A DNA stretch of 64,000 bases from positions 1,674,001 to 1,738,000 of the forward strand of contig JAXHMJ010000005.1 in NCBI GenBank assembly GCA_034521575.1, written 5' to 3'. Positions 46,201 through 52,798 of this stretch are shown one piece after another. Both the position numbers and the translations under genes were made by a program. The first letter of the stretch is position 1, and every line of letters starts with the position of its first letter. The notes beneath the pieces were generated by a model. The model worked only from the letters and a program-made list of their open reading frames with translations, had not been told where the DNA came from and did not search any database. Origin of the DNA: a candidate division KSB1 bacterium. GTDB lineage: Bacteria > Zhuqueibacterota > Zhuqueibacteria > Residuimicrobiales > Krinioviventaceae.

Positions 46201-46988
46201 AAGTCACACTTTCAATCGATTTTGGCGGAAGCATGGGCCATGAATACAAAGGCAAGCTGGCGAGTGCGCTGATGGTCAAAGAACTGGATCAATCCGGCGT
46301 TCCGTCATTCACAGCTTATAATGATCTGGCCTGGTCAGAAGATTTTTACAAACACAAGTATCTGGCTTCGGGCAGTTATCTGATCCGCGTCAGAGCCCGT
46401 TGCAAAACCCATCAGGACGTGTTGTCCGAGTGGTCGGAAACGCACAGTGTCATTGTGAGCGGATGTTTGCTGAGCACCCGGGTTGCTCCGGAAGGCTCCG
46501 GATACATCCAGAAAATGCCGGATCAACCGGATTATGCGTACAGCACTCCGATCACATTACTGGCCACACCGGCAGAAAATATGGTGTTTGATCACTGGAA
46601 CGATGATCCAACGGATTCATTGAGCACCAAAGTGATTACGCTGAACAATCACAAAACGATTACAGCACATTTCACCTATCCGTCCGCGGTAGAAGAAAAA
46701 ACAGTGCCGACGGAATTTGCGCTTGAGCAGAACTATCCCAATCCGTTCAATCCCACAACTGAAATCCGGTACGCACTGCCCGGTCCCGAGCACGTGATTC
46801 TGGATATTTATGATCTGCGCGGACGACATGTCAAACGCTTATGGGACGGACGCCAGACCGCCGGACACCACAAACTGCTCTGGAACGCGACAAATAATCA
46901 GGGACTGAAAGTGGCGACGGGATTGTATTTTTACAGATTAAAGGCAGGTGATTATACCGACGTCAAGCGCATGATACTTTTGAAATAG
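40245..46988 (+). CDS. Giant T9SS-exported protein with 22 divergent InlB B-repeats
   Basis: The start at 40245 follows an ACGGGGCA site and gives the signal peptide MKHSKLFFVTLILILGIVGS; an upstream in-frame ATG (40053) adds 64 residues of AT-rich spacer translation. 2247 residues. About 23-150 form a distinct N-terminal domain (SLTAGDEVAVFDGSLCVGVAVL). About 150-1755 hold 21 InlB-type repeats of ~75 residues with the consensus GGxTxPxxG...Y..GxxVxIxAxPxxGYxFxxWxGdVxDpxsxxTTVxMxxxKxxxAxF. Then comes a PKD-like domain split by an insertion (~1806-2029), a 22nd repeat and a T9SS domain (NYPNPFNPTTEIRYALP ... GLYFYRLKAGDYTDVKRMILLK). It is likely a surface adhesin or stalk. Confidence 0.92.
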   Translation: MKHSKLFFVTLILILGIVGSVQASHFQPPSSNFQPMNIYIIQAAYHGMSLTAGDEVAVFDGSLCVGVAVLSEPPTASSPALLNAYKHDDGDAGFTGGNPMTFKMWDASRSQVYTLSSGEVQFYDPNTGSPISPVPFEGLGTAVVGLSGGVTDYMYLTTQTTTGGSTSPAPGTHPYHYTETVSISALPESGYEFDYWEGDVADTQSASTTITMTEDETVTAHFSCIGYTVTMGVTPAGTGATVPTVGDTNVCAGSEITIKATPISGYEFVQWYGTGIADSYSANTTATITADQSITAEFQPITADQYTLNMDVNNSTRGSTTPAAGSYSISRDSVVTITASANAGYRFVNWSGDVADPNSATTTVTMNSNKTIVANFEQEEYDLTLSSNPGAGGSTSPSAGTYTYDGGQIVSIAANPVDGYVFQGWSGAVEDPNAQSTTVVMNADKVVTANFAPSDHYLTLQVNEPAWGTTNPSPGTHAYGDNYVVSLFAVPASGYQFVGWQGDVADPNDPSTSTTMTSSKTITAYFQRQQVTLTIDDTPGGSTTPVAGGHTYNSGDVVSISATPASGYYFVQWNGDVADPNSANTTVIMDEDKTISATFAEMATYSVNISVMPNGSGTTVPAPGTHAIEQNTQINIEAISNAGYHFSRWEGSGIADPFDSTTTLQVDAAKNIIAHFQSNQTTQYTLTMDINQSGWGATQPSVGSHQFGEGDVVTVRAIPESGYRFANWSGAVTDPNSAQTTVLIDGDKTITANFEALDEYTISVLPPDQTDRGSTTPGPGNYTRFEGETFEITATANTDYEFVNWNNNSSLTNPTLSFQVNSNRSLKPYFQLSSTVELTMRMNNNSYGSVSPGIGKHTYTRNDVVNVEAFPNPGFSFTHWQGDVAHTNQAQTTVTMDASKLVKAYFDHLQYDLTLQASPSAGGDVNPYTGTKQYDSWSEVQIEAVPAPGYKFVGWTGDVTNSSSATTTVTVDQNKAVAANFSQINEYTLTLNASPSSGGTTQPSVGSHTYEKDETVTVRAFAAAGYQFSHWQGDVANPSSATTTINITADKQITAVFEADQPNEYQLTVQANPANGGTTTPQAGVYTYSAGTSVPLTAVSNAGYTFSSWSGGVDNPSSAQTHVVMNSNKTVTANFEAGQTTYTFTIDVYPEATGTTQPVRGQHQIVAGTTLTIIANPAQGYKFEFWTGDVEEPYNDTTRITIDADKGVIAHFREIEGTRRTLSIAANPTDGGTVIPAPGKHEYNSGAQVMVQALPWPGYQFTTWQGPVQQPDSSTTSITMNLDHSIAANFQQATGQVFLTMQINPEGGGLTGPAVGQHSFAVNEKVNITAVPTEGYEFSHWTGDVNAMDKSSTYIRMSSNKTVRAHFTTEQTSKTTLTLSHIPVNGGSTTPTAGTYTGDKDRVIPISAKAASGYEFIGWQGDVTDPTDSTTTVELDRHKSIVAVFRQKDIPTSILSLSVSPIDYGTTAPATGIHSYQVGEVVTITALPYEGYYFKKWIGEVANPNSPTTTIHMENNKSVTAVFEKGEAEQFTLEMIVNPSGAGVTAPAVGSHQYRQGETVNITTIPSPGFEFTGWSGGVAEAQKPTTAVEMTGNKLIIASFKAVQPTRHTLTIALNPDQGGITVPMAGTYTLKKDSVMTVKAVATAGYRFLEWKGDVTDTDTSVTQVLMNSDKNITARFIKDMYTLQIKASPYEGGSTTPVSGDTMVVSGETVVLEAKPKKGFKFAFWSGDIEDNLNPTTVALTEDMNIIANFVQQDENIQTPEIFGLSDAFRNDVLHFQIHNALSNLGHNLQFQFDWGDGNRSDWVELNSQSENNITKITSPNGNSGLPGTGNLLDYESGTRTSVTLTVKGGTYNPEKHAMLGADPATGTDAWDIFNQIVDCRGTIQPINEPNEPLQLTLSGLDPDKRYTLAFFSDRNNFGWDRASVVTLKGAEEFINNSSQGKDQFGQSLYTGARSGSVKLPSDNSQTGYVAQFRNIAGGNDGKVTLSIDFGGSMGHEYKGKLASALMVKELDQSGVPSFTAYNDLAWSEDFYKHKYLASGSYLIRVRARCKTHQDVLSEWSETHSVIVSGCLLSTRVAPEGSGYIQKMPDQPDYAYSTPITLLATPAENMVFDHWNDDPTDSLSTKVITLNNHKTITAHFTYPSAVEEKTVPTEFALEQNYPNPFNPTTEIRYALPGPEHVILDIYDLRGRHVKRLWDGRQTAGHHKLLWNATNNQGLKVATGLYFYRLKAGDYTDVKRMILLK
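45659..46334 (+). other. In-frame 672-bp domain insertion inside the PKD-like domain of the InlB-repeat protein
   Basis: CTGG occurs at both edges (45659-45662 and 46331-46334), 672 bp apart. Removing 672 bp rejoins FDWGDGNRSDW with SEDFYKHKYLASGSYLIRVR in frame, which is a normal PKD-like domain. The insert encodes a separate beta-sandwich (LTLSGLDPDKRYTLAFFSDR, GYVAQFRNIAGGNDGKVTLS). The stretch TAYNDLAW at its C-terminal end looks like the usual opening of that domain, so it too seems circularly permuted. Confidence 0.6.
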
Positions 46989-46995
46989 ACTAAAA

Positions 46996-47025
46996 AAAAG
47001 CCCTTGTCATTGACAGGGGCTTTTT
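46996..47025 (+). terminator. Intrinsic terminator after the InlB-repeat gene
   Basis: AAAAAGCCCTTGTC pairs with GACAGGGGCTTTTT (one G-T wobble) across a 2-3-nt loop, 8 bp after the stop codon. Confidence 0.88.
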
Positions 47026-47090
47026 GGTTTTATCACGAATGATGACTGCTTTTCTTTGTATATGCGTGCTAATCCTTTAAAAAACCATAT

Positions 47091-47368
47091 CACGCAAAGA
47101 AGCAAAGGTCGCTGAGAAAAACAATATCATATCATGTCCCCGCTGCGTCTCAATATTTTAAATCTGGCTGCTCTTCCAAACCTCGTACAACTCGCGCAAT
47201 ACTATCCCGCATAACTGGTATATTGAGATCCAACAATAGGCCTGATTTCGTCCGGTTTTTTTGTAAACAGGATGCAGCCGTTCACAGGACTTGACATCTA
47301 CTACTACCGTTTCATCAACAAGCAATATATCCAGACTTTTTTTCTCTGCGTCTTTGCGCCTCTGCGTG
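47091..47368. repeat. GxxExxY-type element bounded by ~31-bp imperfect inverted repeats
   Basis: The left end (47091-47121) begins CACGCAAAGAAGCAAAGG. The right end, read on the minus strand from 47368, begins CACGCAGAGGCGCAAAGACG. The two agree at about 25 of 31 positions with one gap. Repeats of this CACGCA-GCAAAG-CGC-GAGAAAA type commonly border GxxExxY genes in many bacteria. The remnant of such a gene fills the interior. Confidence 0.65.
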
Positions 47369-47382
47369 CCGGTATTTTTCAA
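47150..47382 (-). pseudogene. GxxExxY protein remnant, N-truncated and frameshifted
   Basis: The first frame has KKSLDILLVDETVVVDVKSC, the conserved middle of GxxExxY proteins. At ACAAAAAAACC near 47265 the homology moves to another frame: TKSGLLLDLNIPVMRDSIAR and VVRGLEEQPDLKY, ending with TGA at 47150-47152, which is the normal C-terminus. The N-terminal third with the GxxExxY signature is missing and is replaced by the terminal repeat. The biochemical role of the family is unknown. It often moves between genomes as a short repeat-flanked unit. Confidence 0.65.
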
Positions 47383-48272
47383 GTCTCTAAAAACTGTTTC
47401 GAATTTTTAACGCCCAGCGATTGATAAATCCGCAACGTCGCGTTGGAACGGTTTAATGTATAAAAATGGATTCCCCTGACCTGATTTTCCACCAGATCCC
47501 GTACCTGCTCACTGGCCCAGTGCACACCGGCATGTTCCACATATTCTTCATTCACAGCACGCGTAATCAATCGATACAACGGAGCCGGAATTCGGGACCC
47601 GGCGGCCAGTTCCGACATGCGATGCATGCCTTGGGTGGAAATGATCGGCATGATTCCGGCGATGATCGGCGCCTCAATGCCGGCCAGTGAACAGCGTTCC
47701 TGATAATCATAAAAGTCCTGATTGGCAAAAAAGAACTGGGTGACGATATAGTCGGCTCCGGCGTCAACTTTGGCTTTTAGATGATCCAGTTCAACCAGCC
47801 GGTTTGGGGTTTCCGGATGACCTTCCGGGAAACCGGCGACGCCGATACAAAAATCCGGAAAATTTTTTCTGATAAAGGCAACCAGTTCACAGGCGTATTC
47901 AAACCCGCCCTCTGTCTTTGTCCATTTTTCATTGTCATCCGGAGCGTCACCGCGCAGGGCAAGTACGTTTTCGATGCCCTCTTTCTGGTAGCGCTCCATT
48001 ATTTTTGCAATCTCGTCTTTCGTAGACCCAACACATGTCAAATGGGGAACCACCGTTAATCCCAGTTCCTTGTGAATGCGCACCACCAGCTCGTGTGTGC
48101 GGTGACGCGTGGACCCTCCAGCGCCATAGGTGACGCTGACGTAGGAGGGTTTAAGAGGAAGAAGTTTTGAAATGTTATTAAACAGGTTTTCCCAGCCGTC
48201 CTCGCTTTTGGGCGGGAAAAATTCAAAACTAAATGTAGTGGGTGTTTGATCCAAAAGATCTTTGACTTTCAT
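47379..48272 (-). CDS. metF: Methylenetetrahydrofolate reductase
   Basis: 297 residues, the normal size for bacterial MetF. FSFEFFPPKSEDGWENLF carries the active-site glutamate; SVTYGAGGSTR, NVLALRGDAPD and GVAGFPEGHPE are the FAD-binding boxes; DYIVTQFFFANQDFYDY and PIIAGIMPI line the barrel. It reduces 5,10-methylene-THF to 5-methyl-THF for methionine synthesis. It lies 19 bp downstream of argH on the same strand, an unusual partner. The gene ends exactly where the GxxExxY element begins. Confidence 0.95.
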   Translation of the reverse strand: MKVKDLLDQTPTTFSFEFFPPKSEDGWENLFNNISKLLPLKPSYVSVTYGAGGSTRHRTHELVVRIHKELGLTVVPHLTCVGSTKDEIAKIMERYQKEGIENVLALRGDAPDDNEKWTKTEGGFEYACELVAFIRKNFPDFCIGVAGFPEGHPETPNRLVELDHLKAKVDAGADYIVTQFFFANQDFYDYQERCSLAGIEAPIIAGIMPIISTQGMHRMSELAAGSRIPAPLYRLITRAVNEEYVEHAGVHWASEQVRDLVENQVRGIHFYTLNRSNATLRIYQSLGVKNSKQFLET

Positions 48273-48291
48273 AATTCTCCAAAATTTTAAT

Positions 48292-49686
48292 TCACATTTT
48301 TATTAAAGGTTGTTTCAATAATTCGCGTGCTTTTTTGATCTGATGTTCTATAGAAACCGGCCCGGTGCCGCCGGCAATATTGCGATTCTTTAGAGCGTTC
48401 TGCGGATTAAAACACTCGTAAATATCCGCATCAATCAGTTCCGAGTGACGTTTCATAATGTCAAGGGATAAGCTATTCAATGCAGTTCCATTTTGTTCAG
48501 CGTTTGCAACGATTTTCCCGATCACACGATGCGCCTGACGAAACGGCATGCCTTTGCGAACCAGATAATCAGCCATATCCGTTGCAAACAGGTCAGGAGT
48601 CAATGCGGCGCGCATTCGATCCGGGAAAACAGCAAGTGTCTCCACCACTCCGGCCAATATCCGCACAGACAGGGTGGTCTGATATAAAGAATCGAATACC
48701 GGCGCTTTGTCTTCCTGTAAATCCCGAACATAGGCCGTAGGCGCGCCCTTTAGCAGGGTCAGTCCGGATACTTGATTTCCGATCACCCGCGCTGTTTTTC
48801 CGCGGATCAGTTCCAGAGAATCCGGATTTTTTTTCTGCGGCATCATACTGCTGCCCGTGGAAAACAGTTCATCGAGTTCAACAAACCGGTAGCCTTCGGA
48901 CGACACGATGATCAAATCCTCGGCCATTCGGCTGATATGTACCATAATCTGGCTGCAGCAGAACAAAAGGTCATTCACATAATCACGATCAGACGTGGCG
49001 TCATAACTGTTTTCAGTGATCCGGCTGAACCCCAGTTCTTTTGCCAGTTGAATACGGTCAATGTCAAACCCGGCGCCGGCAATGGCTCCGGCTCCCAGCG
49101 GCATGCTGTCACAGCGCTCAAAAGCCTGATTGAGACGGTCAACATCTCTTTGCAGTTGGAAAAAGAATGATAGTAAATAATGCGCAAATGAAATGGGCTG
49201 CGCCTGGCGCAGATGTGTTTGTCCCGGCAAAACAGTATCTCTGTGTTCCTCAGCTTTGTTGGTGAGCGCGGACTGGAGTATTAAAATGGCTTGCTGCAAG
49301 TCCAGATTCTTTTCTTTTAAATAGAGTTTTAAATCAGTTACCACCTGGTCATTGCGGCTGCGTCCTGTGTGAATGCGGGCTCCGGTTTCGCCGAGACGTT
49401 CTGTGAGCCAGTGCTCGTTGGCCGAGTGAATATCTTCGGCGTGATCCGGAAAGGTCAATTTACCCTCGTGATAATCTTTCTGAATCGCATTTAATGCATC
49501 GCGAACCTGCTTTGTCTGCGCATCTGTGTATATACCGGTCCTGCACAATGCGCCGGCCCAGGCTTTATTCACGGCAATATCCGCATCAAACAAATGCTGA
49601 TCAATGTCCAGTGAGACGCTGAACTCCTGCATCAGGGCATCCACGGATTTTGTAAAACGGCCGCTCCAGATTTTTTCACTGCTCAT
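48292..49686 (-). CDS. argH: Argininosuccinate lyase
   Basis: Start at 49686 gives MSSEKIWSGRFTKSVDALMQ, the family's normal N-terminus; the open frame continues upstream to 49836 only as overlap with argG. 464 residues. The signature GSSMMPQKKNPDS is at about residues 277-289, and HTGRSRNDQV and GQTHLRQAQPISFAHYL are the other active-site regions. It splits argininosuccinate to arginine and fumarate. The ATG is one base from the argG stop codon, so the two are translationally coupled. Confidence 0.96.
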   Translation of the reverse strand: MSSEKIWSGRFTKSVDALMQEFSVSLDIDQHLFDADIAVNKAWAGALCRTGIYTDAQTKQVRDALNAIQKDYHEGKLTFPDHAEDIHSANEHWLTERLGETGARIHTGRSRNDQVVTDLKLYLKEKNLDLQQAILILQSALTNKAEEHRDTVLPGQTHLRQAQPISFAHYLLSFFFQLQRDVDRLNQAFERCDSMPLGAGAIAGAGFDIDRIQLAKELGFSRITENSYDATSDRDYVNDLLFCCSQIMVHISRMAEDLIIVSSEGYRFVELDELFSTGSSMMPQKKNPDSLELIRGKTARVIGNQVSGLTLLKGAPTAYVRDLQEDKAPVFDSLYQTTLSVRILAGVVETLAVFPDRMRAALTPDLFATDMADYLVRKGMPFRQAHRVIGKIVANAEQNGTALNSLSLDIMKRHSELIDADIYECFNPQNALKNRNIAGGTGPVSIEHQIKKARELLKQPLIKM

Positions 49687-49687
49687 G

Positions 49688-50947
49688 TTAATCCCGCTTG
49701 AATTTGCTGTAATCCGGTTCTTTGTATTTCGGCTTTTTGCCCCAGTCCATCTCAACCAGCGAACGGACTTTGAGAGGCAATCCGAACAAGTTGATAAAGC
49801 CTTCAGCGTCTTTTTGTGCATACACATCTTCCGCACCGAATGTCGCCAGTTCTTCCCGATAAAGCGAGTAGGGTGAACGCCGGCCTTCGATCATAATGTT
49901 GCCTTTGTACAGTTTCAGACGCACATCACCCGTCACATTCTGCTGGGTTGATTCGACAAAGGCATCCAGAGACTCGCGCAGCGGTGTAAACCAGGCGCCG
50001 TTATAAACCAGTTCCGCGTACTTTGGTGATATCATTTCCTTGAAATGCATGGTCTCCTTGTCCAGGACCAGGGATTCCAGCTGCCGGTGCGCGTTGTACA
50101 GCAAAGTGCCGCCCGGCGTTTCATACACCCCGCGGGATTTCATACCGACGAGTCTGTTTTCAACCACATCTGCGCGACCGATGGCATGCTTTCCGGCGAT
50201 CTGATTCAGTGTCTGCAGCAGCGTGACAGCTTCCATCCGCTGACCGTTCACGCCCACCGGCACACCATTCAGGAATTCAATTTCGACAAACTCGGGTTGA
50301 TCCGGAGCCTGTTCCGGTGAATGGGTCAGCATGAACATATCATCTTTGGGCGCGTTCCAGGGATCTTCCAGATCGCCGCCTTCATGACTGATATGCCATA
50401 TGTTGCGGTCATTGCTGTAGATCTTTTCTGTTGTCGCGGTGATCGGAATCTTTTTATCTTTGGCATAGGCAATGGCATCTTCACGCGACCGGATATCCCA
50501 TTCGCGCCAGGGCGCCAGCACTTTAAGCTTTGGATTAAAAGCCTTGAATGTCAATTCAAAGCGCACCTGATCATTGCCTTTGCCGGTACAGCCATGCGCC
50601 ACTGCGTCGGCGCCTTCCGCCTCGGCAATTTCCACCTGACGTTTGGCGATGATGGGTCTGGCAAATGAAGTGCCCAAAAGATACTGATTTTCATAAATCG
50701 CACCCGCCTTGAGGGTCGGCCAGATATAATCTTCGATAAAGGGTTTGCGCAAATCTTCGATATAGCATTTGGACGCGCCCGTGGCAATCGCTTTTTCTTC
50801 CAGGCCGTCCAGTTCTTCACGCTGCCCCACATCGGCGGCAAACGCGATCACCTCACAGCCGTAATGTTCTTTCAACCACGGTATAATGACCGAGGTATCC
50901 AACCCGCCGGAATACGCCAATACCGCTTTATGAATGCGTTCTTTCAT
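49688..50947 (-). CDS. argG: Argininosuccinate synthase
   Basis: 419 residues, normal for the class. [15 protein letters not shown] (about residues 9-23) is the PP-loop for [18 protein letters not shown] binds citrulline and aspartate. It joins citrulline and aspartate to argininosuccinate. A GGAG site precedes the ATG. It leads an argG-argH-metF run and the 171 bp upstream of it, shared with a symporter gene's end, show no clear Arg box. Confidence 0.96.
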   Translation of the reverse strand: MKERIHKAVLAYSGGLDTSVIIPWLKEHYGCEVIAFAADVGQREELDGLEEKAIATGASKCYIEDLRKPFIEDYIWPTLKAGAIYENQYLLGTSFARPIIAKRQVEIAEAEGADAVAHGCTGKGNDQVRFELTFKAFNPKLKVLAPWREWDIRSREDAIAYAKDKKIPITATTEKIYSNDRNIWHISHEGGDLEDPWNAPKDDMFMLTHSPEQAPDQPEFVEIEFLNGVPVGVNGQRMEAVTLLQTLNQIAGKHAIGRADVVENRLVGMKSRGVYETPGGTLLYNAHRQLESLVLDKETMHFKEMISPKYAELVYNGAWFTPLRESLDAFVESTQQNVTGDVRLKLYKGNIMIEGRRSPYSLYREELATFGAEDVYAQKDAEGFINLFGLPLKVRSLVEMDWGKKPKYKEPDYSKFKRD

Positions 50948-51118
50948 AATTCATCTCCATATCACTCATTTTATAATCTGGGGGAAACAGTGTGGTTTTC
51001 TGATTCGATAGCACAATGTACTAAATATTTGCCAAAAATGCAATATCCTGAGAATTACTATTTTACAACCGAGCCGAATGGCATCATCACAGGTAGAGAT
51101 CCAAGCCTGTCACTTGAA

Positions 51119-52519
51119 TCAACTGCGAAAGGACTTTTGCACCATCTGATCCGTCAAAAAAATGGCAACCGCGATGATCAAACCCGGATAAATCGGTTCA
51201 ATATTCCACAGATAGTCATGTGAGGTCAGGCCCAGAGCGCCTGAAAACGTCCAGACCGCAGAGATGCTGCCGGCACTGACCATGGTTAAAAAAGCCGAGC
51301 GGCTTTGCATGCGAATTCGATCAAAAAAGCTGGAAACCACAGGAAACAACAGCGCCGGGGTGGCAATAAAACCCAGCTCTTTCCAGAGCTGAACCACGGA
51401 ACGGCCGTACAGAGCCAGCAGTACACTCAGCACCGTCGTAACAGCCAACCCGATGCGGGTGTACTTGAAAACCTGCGCCTCTTCTTTTTTGGCAATCACC
51501 CATAAAAAATCCCGTCCCAGGGTCATGCCTGAAATGAACATCATACTGTCGAGTGTGGACATGACGGTTGCGGTTAATCCGGCCATGAACAAACCGGATA
51601 ATACAGGCGGCAGCACGCTTTGTGACAAGTGCAGATAGGCTGTGAGCGGATTATCCAGATTCGGAATAATAGCCCGGGCGTAAAGTCCGGCGCTGGTGGT
51701 TAAAAAATCAAACACAAACCAGAACAGGACGGACAAGAGCAATCCGGTGCGGGCCACATTCGTATCTTTGGCGGCAAAACAGCGCTGATAAAACGTCGGT
51801 TCCACAAAGGTTTGCAAGGCGATAAAATACCAGACGATGATATAGGCGGCGCCCTGTCCCCCATCCCATACGAAATGCGAATCCGGGCACTCTGTTGTAA
51901 GAAACGGCAACCCGCCGTATTCGCCGGCCGCAAAGGCGACCACCAGGATGAATCCGATGAACATCAGAGCAAACTGGAACATGTCGGTTTTGACCACAGA
52001 CTGGAATCCGCCAAAAAACACATAGACCAGACTAAACAGCGCGCCGGCGGATGCCCCGATCCACAGCGGCCAGCCGAAAAAAAAGTTAAGCAATACGCCC
52101 AGCATGAGCACATAGGGCGCCGGGGAGGTCATGAAAAACACAAACAAAGCGCTGACATAAGAAGCGCGCAGTCCATAAACTTTTGACATTTGGTCCGGGA
52201 TGGTATACACCAGTCGCGATCGGGCGCGGCGCGCCATTAAAAACGCAAATCCGAGCGCTGTGAGATAATAAGGAACACCGAATACCAGCCAATTGGAAAT
52301 ACCGTATCGATAAGTAAACTCGCCTACACCCAAAATACCGCCGTACCAGGAGGAAACCAAAGTGGCCACAAACAACGGCAGGGTCAGTCGCCGTCCGGCC
52401 AGTAAAAACTGTACCGCTTCGCTGCGCTTTTCACGAATCCGCAAAAAATAACCAAAACAGATGGTCAGTCCCAAATAGGTGAGAATAAAAATTGATTCCG
52501 TTAAATCGAGTTTTTCCAT
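51119..52519 (-). CDS. Sodium:solute symporter (SSS family)
   Basis: The start at 52519 has AGGA six bases upstream; the ATG at 52552 lacks one. 466 codons encode twelve to thirteen membrane helices. FLLAGRRLTLPLFVATLVSSWYGGILGVGEFTYRYG is typical of the first two helices (split in the real chain by no gap), and GLFMAGLTATVMSTLDSMMFISG with LGRDFLWVI are the sodium-site and helix-8 regions. It co-transports a small solute with Na+; the substrate is not predictable. The sequence is closer to sugar/uronate-type than to proline-type members by style only. It is intact, in contrast with the SSS remnant at 16.1-16.6 kb. Confidence 0.9.
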   Translation of the reverse strand: MEKLDLTESIFILTYLGLTICFGYFLRIREKRSEAVQFLLAGRRLTLPLFVATLVSSWYGGILGVGEFTYRYGISNWLVFGVPYYLTALGFAFLMARRARSRLVYTIPDQMSKVYGLRASYVSALFVFFMTSPAPYVLMLGVLLNFFFGWPLWIGASAGALFSLVYVFFGGFQSVVKTDMFQFALMFIGFILVVAFAAGEYGGLPFLTTECPDSHFVWDGGQGAAYIIVWYFIALQTFVEPTFYQRCFAAKDTNVARTGLLLSVLFWFVFDFLTTSAGLYARAIIPNLDNPLTAYLHLSQSVLPPVLSGLFMAGLTATVMSTLDSMMFISGMTLGRDFLWVIAKKEEAQVFKYTRIGLAVTTVLSVLLALYGRSVVQLWKELGFIATPALLFPVVSSFFDRIRMQSRSAFLTMVSAGSISAVWTFSGALGLTSHDYLWNIEPIYPGLIIAVAIFLTDQMVQKSFRS

Positions 52520-52798
52520 AGATATCCTGTTGTATTTAAACTCAAGGTACAAAAACAGCGATTTAAAACCAATACCTCAAGCCATTTATTTAAAGGGAAT
52601 CATCCGGGATTTCAAACTCGTGCAGAAAATAAAGCTGATGATTCAAGACGAATGGTGTGCGAGTTCGGTAACAGAGTATGATTTTTTTTAATACCTCAGC
52701 AATGATCTCAAATCGGTCTCTGATAAAAAGTATCTTGATTGTTCTGCGGAAATTTACTATTTTCGGCATGCATGCAATCACAATCAGAAAGGAAGACT

